DNA from: Lichina pygmaea
Lineage: Eukaryota; Ascomycota; Lichinomycetes; Lichinales; Lichinaceae
Direction of reading: 5' to 3'
DNA length: 64,000 nucleotides
Assembly (NCBI GenBank): GCA_963422465.1
Contig: OY730175.1
Location: 2,852,001-2,916,000, forward strand
Shown: one piece after another, positions 42,778 through 54,255 of the stretch
Layout of the letters: the number at the start of each line of letters is the position of its first letter
Position numbering within the stretch: the stretch's first letter is position 1
Program-made: the position numbers and the translations under genes
The notes under the pieces: generated by a model
Told to the model about the DNA's origin: nothing
Seen by the model: only the letters and a program-made list of their open reading frames with translations
The model's database searches: none

Positions 42778-43170
42778 TGTTAAAGGCCAGTCCACATTCA
42801 CACAGAATGTGGGTGGTCCACATGTCTGGGCAAGGAGGGCAGAGACTTAATAGATAAATAGCAAGGTGGGTAACTCTCTTGCTATTGTCTTTGGTTGTGT
42901 GTGTTCAGTCTGGAGAGCTATTCTCCCCAGCTATCTGAGTTCTCTTATATACAGAAGCCTGAGAGAAGAGTTCTCTCTGAGGGGTATCAGCTTTCTGTGT
43001 GGCAGAGTTGGATAAGAAGTGCCTTCCTCTGCCAGCTCTGCCACTTTGGCAGAGCTGGCAGAGCTGGTCACATCTCTGCTATCTCTGCCACCAGGTCAGG
43101 TGAACATTGTTCTTTGTACCTCTGTACACTTGCTTAAGTCAGCTCAGCTGTTCTGGTCTGGGCCTTAACA
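42778..43170 (-). repeat. 3' LTR of Gypsy D (393 bp)
   Basis: Read on the minus strand it begins TGTTAAGGCC and ends CTTTAACA, like LTR A, but the middle is different and lacks the 35-bp array. Confidence 0.8.
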
Positions 43171-43231
43171 CTATCCCCTCTCTCTAAAAGTGCTGTCTCC
43201 AGATTCTCTCACTTCTCTCACTATACCCCAT

Positions 43232-43754
43232 ATGTCTTGCAATAACTGTTGTAGAGCTCTTAGTTCTCAAGTTGGCAAGATAGGCAAGGTGTCCAAAGTT
43301 TTATGCAGTACATGTTGTCATGATCATGCCAAGTGTGTTGTCAGCTCAGTGTCCACATCTTGCAGTCAGTGCATTTGAGAAGAGTCACCACTGCAATCTT
43401 CATCTTGTAGAATCAGAATAGGAAAAGATGGAGCTTAAGCACACTCAGCTCAAAGCTTAGCTGAAGAATATCAAGAAGCAAGAGTCATGACTTCTTCCTT
43501 GCAAGATCTGTCTTTGCTGACAGCTGGGTTTGTTGTCTAAGAAGAAGAATGATACCATCAGGTGTGAGCTTGCTGTGATCAAGAACCAAGAGGTTCTCAA
43601 GCAGGAGACTTCATGTGTAGTGTCTCCACTATCTCTGAACAATCTTTTCTCTTCAGAGATCTTGGCTTCTTTTAGGTCTTTGTCTCCATCAGTCCTGGCC
43701 TCTGTGGGTTTTCTCAGTGGAAACTCCACAGCTTCTTGCTTGTCACAGAGCTGA
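43232..43754 (+). pseudogene. Antisense Cys-rich ORF of Gypsy D
   Basis: The plus strand here is antisense to pol. The N-terminal part has CSTCCHDHAKCVVSS and CSQC, closely matching A1 (CSACRRDHAKCVVSS). The C-terminal part has PLSLNNLFSSEILASF and ends SCLSQS, matching PLSFEDIFSSE and SGLSQS of A1. It is broken. Confidence 0.65.
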
Positions 43755-44323
43755 AGTTCTTGGTGGGTTCCCACAAGTTCTTCTTGTTATCATACTCTAA
43801 CTATTTGACCAGGTACTCAATCTTCTGTCTGTCTCTTTGACTGTCTAGAATCCTTTCAACATTGTACTCTTCTTTGTTGTTCTCAACATGCTATTCTGTT
43901 TTAATCTCTGTGTTGCTGGATGCTGGCTCAAGCAGTGAGACATGGAATACTCAGTGTATCTATACTTTCTTTGGCAGTCTCAGTCAGTAATTAACTTCTC
44001 CAGTGCACTTCTCAATCTTAAACAGTCTGATTCGTACATAATCCAGCTTCTTGCTTGGTTGTTTCAAGCACAGGTTTTTTGTTGATAAATAGATCTTATC
44101 CCCTCTCTCCAGGGTTGGTCCCTTCAACCTTTTGTTGTTTAGGTGGTAGCTTGTTGCTTGTTGTGCAGATTCAATTGTCGTCTTCATTTCCTTATGCATA
44201 GCAGTGAGTTTTTTGATATTTGTTGAAGTACTGTTTCCAGCCACCATCACTTCCCAGCAGGGGTTTCTGCTGTAGTTTGCAAAGAACAGTGTTATACCTG
44301 TCACACTGTACTACTGATTGTTG

Positions 44324-44755
44324 GGGCGGCATGGTGTAGTGGGAAGCTGGTGAGAGTTTCCCACTACATGGCACCCATGACCTGGAACTAGTGGTGTCAG
44401 GCCTGGAGAACCTGACTAAACTAGTCGTCAGTTTGAATCTGACCCACCCCACATTCTGCCACAAAAAACCCCGAGATTCATAGAACTTGTCTAAGATGTA
44501 CTCCTCGCAAGATGTATGAAAGCCCTCAAGAAATAGCTTACCCAATATCCGTCAAGATCCACAAACCCTTATTACTGTGGTTTTCCTATTTCCCCTACGG
44601 GGTTTGGGGTTTTCCCACAGTACGTACACTACAAACCACGGGGTGTACGGTAAATACGTGAGGTTCCTGAGTCAAGTCTACCAGAGACAAAAATTCCTTC
44701 AAGAAGTTCTGCATGGCTTAACAGCCGAATCAGTGTAAGAATCAAATCAAATCAA
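44324..44755 (+). mobile_element. tRNA-derived SINE copy 3
   Basis: This 432-bp copy has A-box TGGTGTAGTGG and B-box-like AGTTTGAATCT, and a 3' end AGTGTAAGAATCAAATCAAA. The TSD is actactgattgttg at 44310-44323 and 44756-44769, inside Gypsy D integrase sequence. Confidence 0.92.
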
Positions 44756-45454
44756 ACTACTGATTGTTGTACACAAACTGAGCTATTGGTAACAGTTCCA
44801 CCCAATCATCTTGTCAGTGGTTGATGTAGTGGTGTAGGTACTGTTCTATCATCTGGTTTGTTCTCTCAGTTTGTCTATCTGTCTGTGGATAGTAGGTGGT
44901 AGACATCCTTGTGTCTATCCCTAGCTGTCTTGTCCACATGTTCCAGAATTTCAAGGTGAAGAGTTTGTCTTGATCTGAGATAATCTTTGTTGGTAGCCTT
45001 CACTGGCTGACCAACTCTCTGAGCAGGACATTGGTGAGTTCACTCACTGTTCCTGTTTCTCACCACAGGATCAGGTGAGTGTATTTGGTGAGTTTATCCA
45101 CAACCACCAGAATACTGTTATATCTCACCTTGGTTACCAGATCCTCTGACCTTGGCAGCTTCACCACAAAGTCTATTGTGATAGTATTCCAAGCTACTTC
45201 TGGGAGGTCTATTTGTTACCTCTCTCTATAGAGTTTGTGGTGTGACAGCTTGTGTTTCACATATTCTTCACAGTTGTGAATAAATTCTGTCACTTTCCAC
45301 TTTATTCTGTTGAAGTGGTATCATCTTTGGATTTTCTCCAGAGTCTTGTCTTACCCAGGATATCTGTGTAGAGGTCTATCATGATGTTGTTGAATCATGT
45401 TCTTTTGTGCACTTTCTGGCACTTCTTCCTTGTTTATGGCTGTGATGTTGTAGT

Positions 45455-45800
45455 TGTGACGAGGCAATGGCAGAGCAGAACTCAAGCCTAACTGATCCAG
45501 TAACCTTGACCTGACTTGGCTTGAGACTTGAGACTTGGATTGATGTACAAGACGAAAGACAAGGAAGGAAAAGAGAAAAGAAGAAGAGAAGAAGCTGGGG
45601 GAGTAGGAGGAGTTCTTATAGGCAGGGGATACAGCAGAGCAAACAGGCAACAGTGCAGATGGAACTTCCCGGCAAGATGTGTGACTTGTGCCAGATATGC
45701 AACAAGGCAATAGCAGAGCAAACAGGCAACAGTGCAGATGGAACTTCCCGGCAAGGTGTGTGACTTGTGCCAGATATACAACTGGGCCAGAACTGTGACA
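45455..45800 (-). repeat. Solo LTR of Gypsy family C
   Basis: This is a complete LTR C (346 bp, both ~79-bp units) with no internal region, flanked by the TSD gtagt (45450-45454 and 45801-45805). It is the product of LTR-LTR recombination after insertion into Gypsy D. Confidence 0.93.
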
Positions 45801-47714
45801 GTAGTCTAGGGTTAGGAGTGCACCTGTTTCTTCAGTTTCTGTTAACTGAGGTTGAGCATAGACTAATGTTTGTCCTTTCACTGTAAGGATTAGGTGTTCT
45901 TCTGTTGTCCTGTCTGTTGTTATATCAGGTCACCTGCTGAGTATGTCTGCTTGTGTGTTCTCTGATCCTTTTTGATAGAAGATCTGGAAGTTGTACAAAG
46001 CTAACAGCTCTGCCTATCAGACTTGTTGTCTGTTTAGCTTTTTTGTTATTGTGAAGTAAGCCAAATTCTTATAGTCTGAGTACACATTAACCATGTACTT
46101 TACTTCTTCCAGGTAAGATCTCTATTCCTGGAATGTGTCAACAATTGCTAACAGTTTCTTGTTGTGAATATTGTACCTGAGTTCTGGACCAGAGAACTTT
46201 CTTGATCAGTATGTGACAGGATGTAAGCAGTTTTCAGTGTCTGGTTGGTATAAGCAAGATCCAAGTGCTTGGTCTAAGGCATCTGTTTCCATGATAATCT
46301 GTTGTCCAGGATTGAATGATGCTAGTATAGGTGCAGAGGTGAATTTGTCCTTCAGCTCCTGGAACACTCTTGACTATTCCTCTATGTGAAGGTTTCTTCC
46401 TTCTTTGTTAATTCAGCCAAGAGTACTACTGTTCTTAAGTATTCCTTGATGAATCATCAGTAGAAGTTCACAAGTCCTAGAAAGAATTAGACTTTCTTGA
46501 GGTTCTTGAGTGTCAGCCAGTCTTGTACTACTGCTGTCTTCAAGTTATCTATACAGATTTCTTCTGTTGTTAGGATTGATCCCAAGTACTCCACTTCTTT
46601 TGTGTGGAAAACACTCTTGTCAAGGTGTAACCTTATTCCTGCTTCTTGGAGTGTATGTAGAATCTTCTTAACATGCTCTTGATACTTCTCCAAGATTCTG
46701 TTAGTGTAGACCAAGATATTATTAATATAAGTGGTAATAAATATATCCAGGTATTGTCAGAGGATAGTGTTAATAAGTGATTAGAACATTGCCAGTGTAT
46801 TTGTAAAGCTGAATAGTATAACAGTATACTTGTAATACCTGTACCTTGTATGAAAGACAGTCTTCCATTCTTTGCCATCTTTCATCCTAACCAGGTTGAA
46901 AGCACCTTGAATGTCAAACTTGGTGAACTATTTGAGTTATTGAATTCAGTCCTGGATTTCTGATATTAATGGTAGTGGGTAGTGATTCTTGATTATAATT
47001 GTATTGAGCTGCCAGTAGTCAACACACAGTCAAAGCTTGCTATCCTTTTTTGGCACAAACAATATTGGGTATCTGGCTAGTGATATTGAAGGTCTTATAA
47101 ACTTTTTTGCTAGGTTCTTGTCCAGGTAGTCTCTCAAGACCTCAAGCTCTTTTGCTGATACAGTGTAGATAGGGCTGTGTGTGGGTTTCTTTCTGTCTTC
47201 CAGTGGAATTTTGTGATCTTAATGTTGGTGTTCTGGTAGTGTCATGATTGCTTCCTCACCAAACATCTCCTGGTAGTCTTTATTCTCACTTGGCAGCTGT
47301 GGTGCCTAAGTCTTGCCTAAAGTGTTGTGTGTAGTGCAAAGTTGATAGTTTCAGAGCTTCATCCAAGCCACATAGACTTACTCTCACCAGTGGTACTTCT
47401 TCCACTCTGCATATAAGATCTCTTTACTTCTTATTTTTTCTGGCTCTGCTCAGGTTGCCAGACTCTTGCTTGGAAAGACTAGGTACTTTCTTTTCCAGTT
47501 GATCTTTGGGTTTTGGCTTTCCAACCACAGAAAACCCAGTATAACTTTGTGTGGTATCCAGATCAAGTTGAATTCTTCTGATCTGATTGTCATACTGTTG
47601 ATACACAGTTATAGGTTCTTGGTCTTCTTTGTCACTTGTCCTTGGTTATTGGAGAGTGGTGTCCTGTCCACTACTGTTAGCTGGTATAGATTCCTCTTGA
47701 CAGAAGTCTGACAA

Positions 47715-47892
47715 CTCTTCCCAGAACTACATTCTTCAAGGACCAGTATTTTTGACAAACACCACGATTTGTCCTATGTTCTGGAAAACAGCTGAGTGCC
47801 TCTCTGAAACCACCCAAACCTTAAGGTGAAAACCCATCACCTTTGAGAATCACACATGTTTGTCAAAAGTTGTGATCCTGGAGTCCATGATC
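47715..47892 (+). mobile_element. LINE 5' UTR fragment
   Basis: It starts CTCTTCCCAG and continues like the LINE X 5' UTR (CCTTAAGGTGAAAACCCATC, TTTGTCAAAAGTTGTGATC). It is cut at 47892 by the LTR of Gypsy C2. It is probably the start of the LINE that resumes at 59426. Confidence 0.75.
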
Positions 47893-48044
47893 TGTGACAA
47901 GGCAATGGCAGAGCAGAACTCAAGCCTAACTGATTCAGTAACCTTGACCTGACTTGGCTTGAGACTTGAGACTTGGATTGATGTACAAGATGAAAGACAA
48001 GGAAGGAAAAGAGAAAAGAAGAAGAGAAGAAGCTGGGGGAGCAG

Positions 48045-48470
48045 TGTTAAGGCCTAGGCCGGAACAGCCCAGGTAAGCGAGGGAGGAGTGTTAGTCATGC
48101 GGAACAACATCCGACCGATCCGGTGGACGAGCAGGAGCTAAGTGAGGAGCTCGTCCGGTGGACAAGCAGGAGCTAAGCGAGGAGCTCGTCCGGTGGACAA
48201 GCAGGAGCTAAGCGAGGAGCTCGTCCACGCAAAAGGATGATACCCCTTGAGGAGACCCCCCCCTTGGGGCATCTGTATAAAGACCCCGCAAAGGGCCCGG
48301 AGGGATTAGCTCTACAGGCTGAACACACAATACAAACCCATCGTACTGAGACAATAGCACAGGAGAGTTACCCCACCTGTCTATTCCTCTACCAAGTCCC
48401 TGTCTAGAATCCACCCTGCGAAGCAACAGACTGAGCCGCCTTCTGTGTGAACCTGGCCCGGCCCGTAACA
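48045..48470 (+). repeat. 5' LTR of Gypsy A2 (426 bp)
   Basis: Ends TGTTAAGG and CGTAACA. The 35-bp array has three units at 48123-48226. Confidence 0.94.
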
Positions 48471-51400
48471 GTTTCAGCCTCTAACATACAGGACACTGAC
48501 TCGATACAATAGTAGATCCACGAAGCCCTACCCCTTCTCAGGCAGCCCAAGCCCAAGCTGCTCAGGCAGCTCAGGCCCAGGCTGTCCAGGCAGCAACTAT
48601 TGTTAACCTACCCCTGAAGCCCTTGAAGGTAGGTGCCCCGAAGAGGTACGATGGATCCAGGGGAGGACTGGAGTTGTTCTTCTCACAGCTGGAGCTCTAC
48701 TATAGGTTCAACACAGCCCAGTTCCTGACAGACCAGGAGAAGGTGCTGTTTGCAGCCTCCTACCTGGAAGGACCAGCCTTCGCTTGGTTTAACGTCTACT
48801 TAAGAGATTACCTAGACAATCAGGCAGACCCCAAGGAGCAAGAAGATAATACCTGACAGGTCATAGGAAGCTTGAAAACTTTTAAGACAGCCATGAGGAA
48901 GATGTTTGGGATCCTTGACAAGGAAAGGGATGCAGAACGAAAGCTCCAAGCACTGCGGCAAACTGGATCAGCATCGGAATTTGCGGCGAAGTTCCAACAA
49001 CTAGCAGTGAGGACTCAGTGGGGGGACAGTGCACTAACAGCACTATTCTACCAAGGCCTCAAGGAACAAGTCAAGGATGACATTACGCGAGGAGAACAAC
49101 CAACTGAGCTCTACGAAATGATCAAGACTGCAGCTCACATTGACGACCGACAGTTCAAGAGAGAGCTTGAGAAGTGAGGCAAGCAGACAAAACCATGGGT
49201 GAAGAAAAAGCCAACACCTGCCAAAGATAACTACAGCTTGGTACCCATGGAAATCGATGTAGTGGAACCACAAAAGAAGGAGACACAGAAGTGTTACAAC
49301 TGTCAGAAAGTGGGCCACCTTGCGGTGAACTGCAGGAGCAAGAAGAAGAACAAGAAGGGCAAAGGGAAGCAGTTGAACGCCACGAGTGCCTGGAAAGGCA
49401 GGGAGATGGAGGAGCCCCAGAGGGCCCCCCAAGGCACACTGCCCCACAATCACCCTGAGGTGGCACTCCTCAGAGAGGAGGACGACCTCTGACAACACAC
49501 TGAAAAACTTGAGAACATGCTCCAAGAAACCTTGGACTGCCTTGACAAGGTCTGAAGGAAGGTTGACAGAATCCACTGGGAGGACAACCTGATCTCCAAG
49601 TTTGACACAACCAGCTATATAGAGGAACAGGTTGACGACAAAGAACTCCAGCCACCACCAGTTCCTGACAAAACTGTCCTTCGATGACAGGACACAACTC
49701 TATCAGAAATAGGGGAGGCGCAAGTGCCACAATGGGTTGACAATACCCTCAGCATCATACAGGTCAGAGACATTGCTGATGATTGCAACCAAGACCTGGG
49801 GGAATGATGCACCACCACACAATGCAAACAACATGTGGTAGAGCGTCAGGCCCAGGGCCTAGGTGGCTCAAAAAACTAGCAGCGCTCTTCAAAACTGGGG
49901 TCGGAAGAGCAGGCAAGACAACACCCCGGGAGGAAGAAGTCAAGCCGAGTCTTGACGCAACAGCCTGCAGCCCGCACTTTCGCATCAAGATCAGAGTCAA
50001 TGGGTGGTTGGCTAAGGCCATGATCAACTCTGGTGCGACTGGCAACTTCATGTCAGAAAGCTTTGCCAGAAGAAACAAGGTTCCAGTCCAAGGCAAGAAA
50101 GACCCCTACCAGTTGACAGTAGTGGACGGAACACCACTCTCCAAAGACAAGAGACAAGTGACAAAGGAGACCAAGAGCCTGAGACTGAGTGTCCATGGCA
50201 TGACAATCGGAACAGAGGAATTCGACTTGGTCCAGATACCACATGAAGTTATATTGGGACTTCTGTGGTTGGAAAAACAAAACCCAAAGATTGACTGGAG
50301 AAGAAGGCAACTAGTCTTTCCAGATAAGACACTGGTCACGTCAGAACCAGGGGTGATGATTAAAGAAATCTCACTGACATGCTGGAAGAAATACCACCAG
50401 CACAGGCAGGCCTGTGTGGCCTGGATGAAACCCCAAACACAACAACTTTGCACCACGCAAGACGCCGTGGACAAGACTCAGGCACCGCAGTTGCCAAGTG
50501 AGTATAAAAGATACCAGGAGATATTCGAAGAAACAGCGATCATGACACTACTAGAACATCAGGAGTGGGACCACAAGATTCCGCTAGAAGACAGAAAAAA
50601 ACCCACACACAGCCCTATCTACACTCTGTCAGCAAAAGAGCTTGAGGCCCTGAGAGACTACCTGGACAAGAACCTAGCGAAAGGGTTCATAAGACCTTCA
50701 ACATCACCGGCTGGATACCCAATATTGTTTGTGCCAAAGAAAGACAGTAAACTTCAACTGTGTGTTGATTACTGGCAGCTAAATGTGATTACAGTGAAGA
50801 ACTGTTACCCACTGCCACTGATATCAGAAATCTAAGACTGGATCCAAGAAGCCAAATAGTTCACCAAGTTCAACATTCAAGGTGTTTTCAACCTGGTTAG
50901 GATGAAAGATGGCGAGGAATGGAAGACAGCCTTTCGTACAAGGTACAGGCACTACAAGTATACTGTGATGCCATTCAGCCTTACGAATGCACCGGCAACA
51001 TTCCAATCACTTATTAACACTGTCCTCCGACAATACCTGAACATATTTGTCACTGCTTATATTGACGATGTCTTGGTATACACCAATGGAACCTTGGAGG
51101 AGTATAAACAGCATGTCAAAACAATCCTACATGCGCTCCAGAAAGCAGGCATGAGGTTACACCTTGATAAAAGTGTTTTCCACACAAAGGAAGTGGAATA
51201 TTTAGAGTCGATCCTGACAACAGAAGGAATCTGAATGGACAACACAAAGACAGCAGCAGTACAAGACTGGCCAACACCCAAAAACCTCAAAGAAGTACAA
51301 TCCTTCCTAGGATTTGCAAACTTCTACTGATGATTCATCAAGGACTACTCAAGAACAGCAGCAGCCTTGACAGAGTTAACCAGAAAGAACAAATCTTTCA

Positions 51401-53230
51401 GGTGGGGGGAGAGCCAACAAGTGGCCTTCCAGAAGTTGAAGGATAAATTCATCTCCACACCCATTTTGGCATCATTTGATCCCGAGAAGAGGATCATTCT
51501 GGAAACTGATGCCTCGGACCAAGCATTGGGATCCTGCTTGTGTCAACCAGACACTGACAACTGCTTACACCCTGTCGCGTATCGATCAAGAAAGTTCTCT
51601 GGCCCAGAACTGAGGTACGATGTTCACAACAAAGAGTTGCTAGCAATCGTCAACACATTCCAAGAATGGAGGCCTTACTTGGAAGAAGCAAAATACATGG
51701 TAGACGTGTACTCGGACCACAAGAACTTAGCTTACTTCACAACAACAAAGAAGCTAAACTGACGACAAGTTCAATGGGCAGAGTTGTTAGCATCATACAA
51801 CTTCCAAATCCTCTACCGGAAGAGCACTGAAAATGCTCAAGCGGACACTCTCAGCAGGCGACCAGACCTGATGGATGAGAAAACAACAGAGGAACACCCA
51901 ATCCTAGCGACAAAAGGACAAACCCTGGTCTATGCCCAACCCCAACTGGCAACAACAGAAACAAAGGGTCCACTCCTTACCCTTGGCCACAAGACAGCAA
52001 ACAAAAAGGAAATTGTGCCAGAAAGAGCACAAGAGGAGGTGATCCGGAGGCACCATGACAGGCCTTTGCACAGACACCCCGGGTGAGATAAAACCTTGGA
52101 GAAAATCCAAAGGAATTACCACTTTGACGGAATGAAGTGCAAGGTGACAGAGTTCATTCGCAACTGTGAACAGTGTGCAAAGAACAAGCCATCAAGACAT
52201 AAGCCCTATAGGCAGGCACAGCAAATAGACCTACCTGAGGCACCATGGGAAACTATCACGATGGATTTTGTGGTCAAGTTGCCAAAGTCAACAGACCCAG
52301 CAACAAAGGTGGTATACGATAGCATTTTGGTGGTTGTTGACAAGCTCACCAAATACGCCCACCTGGTTCTGTAGAAAGAGTCAGGAACCGCGAACAAACT
52401 CGCGAGTGTTCTACTCAGAGAGCTGGTAAGCCACCGAGGGCTACCAAAGACAATCATCTCAGATCAAGACAAACTCTTCACCTCAAAATTCTGGAACACG
52501 TGGACAAGGCAACTTGGCATTGATACAAGGATGTCAACAGTCTACCACCCACAAACTGACAGACAAACTGAGCGGACAAACCAGACAATAGAGCAGTATC
52601 TACAACACTACATCAACCACCAGCAGGATAACTGGGTGGAACTGCTACCAATAGCCCAGTTTGCGTACAACGACCAGCAACATAGTGTGACAGGGACAAC
52701 ACCATTCTTTGCGAACTACGGAAGAAACCCCTGATGGCAGGCAACAGCAGGAGGTGATATTGTCGATGTTAGCAAACTCACTGCTATGCACAAGATGATG
52801 AAAACAATGATCAACTGTACCCAGAACACCACCACCCACTGATTACACAACAAAAGATTGAAGGGACCAACCCTGGAAAGGGGGGATAAGGTCTACCTAT
52901 CAACAAAAAACCTGCACTCAAAGTGACCGAGCAAAAAGCTGGATCACATACAAATCAGACTATTCAAAATCAAGAAGCGCACTGGGAAGGTCAACTATTG
53001 ACTGAGACTACCACAAAAAGTAAGGATACACTGAGTATTCCACGTCTCACTGCTTGAACCAGCACCCAGCGACACAGAGATTGAGACAGAATAGAACTTT
53101 GAGGATGACAAAGAAGAGTACAATGTCAAAAGGATCCTGGATAGTCAAAGAAACAGACGGAAGACTGAGTACCTGGTGAAGTGGTTAGGATTTGACAAAG
53201 AGGAAAATTCGTGGGAACCAACCGAGAACT

Positions 53231-53740
53231 TCAGCCCTGCGATGAACCAGAAGCTGGTGGATTACCACCAAGCAAACCCGCAGTGACCAGGTCTGACGGA
53301 GACAACAGCTCAAGAGAAGCCAAAGCCTCTGAAGAGAAGATGTCCTCAAAGGACAGTGGAGCAGCAGCCTGACTGGCCTCCTGTTCGCGGATAACGCGGA
53401 GAGCCTCCTGTTCCTGAGCATCAAGGGATTCCTGATCCTTGATGGCGGACAGCTCACAACAGATGGCATCAGCCTCCTTCTGCGAGAGACAACCCAGCTG
53501 CCAGCGGAGGCAGATCTGCCGGGAAAGCAACTTTGACAATTGGTCATCAGTCTTCCGCAGCTGAGCCTCAAGCTGCTCGCGCTCAAGTTCCATCTTCTTC
53601 TATTCTGATTCTGAGAGATGAAGGTCACAGCGATGACTCTTCTCAACACACCGACAACAAAAAGATGACGTGGAGCTCACGACACACTTGGCGTAGTCAC
53701 GACGACAAGCACCGCATGTGATTTTCGATTTCTTGCCCAT
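53231..53740 (-). pseudogene. Antisense Cys-rich ORF of Gypsy A2
   Basis: The minus-strand sequence matches the A1 antisense ORF almost throughout: CGACRRDYAKCVVSS near the start, a charged helical middle (LEAQLRKTDDQLSKLL) and PLSFEDIFSSEALASLELL near the end. It lies between the chromodomain and the 3' LTR. It is broken. Confidence 0.65.
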
Positions 53741-53864
53741 TTTGCCAATACGACAAGAGAGAAAACTGCGACAATGAGTTCAAGTTGTCTGGCTTTGGTT
53801 CATGACAAAAGAGGAGCAGGAACGAAAAGGATCTGGGGACAGAACCCTTGGAGGGAGGGGATAG

Positions 53865-54255
53865 TGTTAAGGCCTAGGCCGGAACAGCCCAGGTAAGTGA
53901 GGGAGGAGTGTTAGTCATGCCGAACAACATCCAACCAATCTGGTGGACAAGCAGGAGCTAAGCGAGGAGCTTGTCCGGTGGACAAGCAGGAGCTAAGCGA
54001 GGAGCTTGTCCACGCAAAAGGATGATACCCCTTGAGGAGACCCCCCCCTTGGGGCATCTGTATAAAGACCCCCCAAAAGGCCCGGAGGGATTAGCTCTCC
54101 AGGCTGAACACACAATACGAACCCATCGTACTGAGACAATAGCACAGGAGAGTTACCCCACCTGTCTATTCCTCTACCGAGTCCCTGTCTAGAATCCACC
54201 CTGCGAAGCAATAGACTGAGCCGCCTTCTGTGTGAACCCAGCCCGGCCTGTAACA
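53865..54255 (+). repeat. 3' LTR of Gypsy A2 (391 bp)
   Basis: Ends TGTTAAGG and TGTAACA. The 35-bp array has two units at 53943-54011, which explains the 35-bp length difference from the 5' LTR. Confidence 0.94.

Larger units (their letters stand above)
42778..47714 (-). mobile_element. Ty3/Gypsy chromovirus D, 3' part, broken
   Basis: On the minus strand, sequence related to family A runs from the protease region (about 47700) through reverse transcriptase (about 46490-47200), RNase H (about 45900-46450) and integrase (about 44000-45450, interrupted) to a chromodomain-like end (about 43760-43860). An antisense ORF (plus strand, 43232-43754) and a 3' LTR (42778-43170) follow. It is heavily broken. 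A SINE (44324-44755) and a solo LTR of family C (45455-45800) are inserted. The 5' part is cut off by a LINE 5' end at about 47715. Confidence 0.88.
48045..54255 (+). mobile_element. Ty3/Gypsy chromovirus A2, both LTRs, broken
   Basis: This 6.2-kb element is inserted in the 3' LTR of C2 with TSD agcag (48040-48044, 54256-54260). Parts are gag about 48540-49490 with an Ala/Gln-rich start and a CCHC (CYNCQKVGHLAVNC, about 49292-49333), a protease region near 50025, reverse transcriptase about 50540-51330 (YIDDVLVYTN near 51060), RNase H 51367-51780, integrase about 52090-52740 and a chromodomain about 53165-53270. An antisense ORF follows (53231-53729). There are roughly ten breaks. Outside the minisatellite, the LTRs differ at about 14 sites by eye. 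Confidence 0.95.

Noticed and set aside
42778-43170. LTR D as a member of family A
   Set aside because: Only the ends are alike. The body differs and has no 35-bp array, so it is kept as a separate family.
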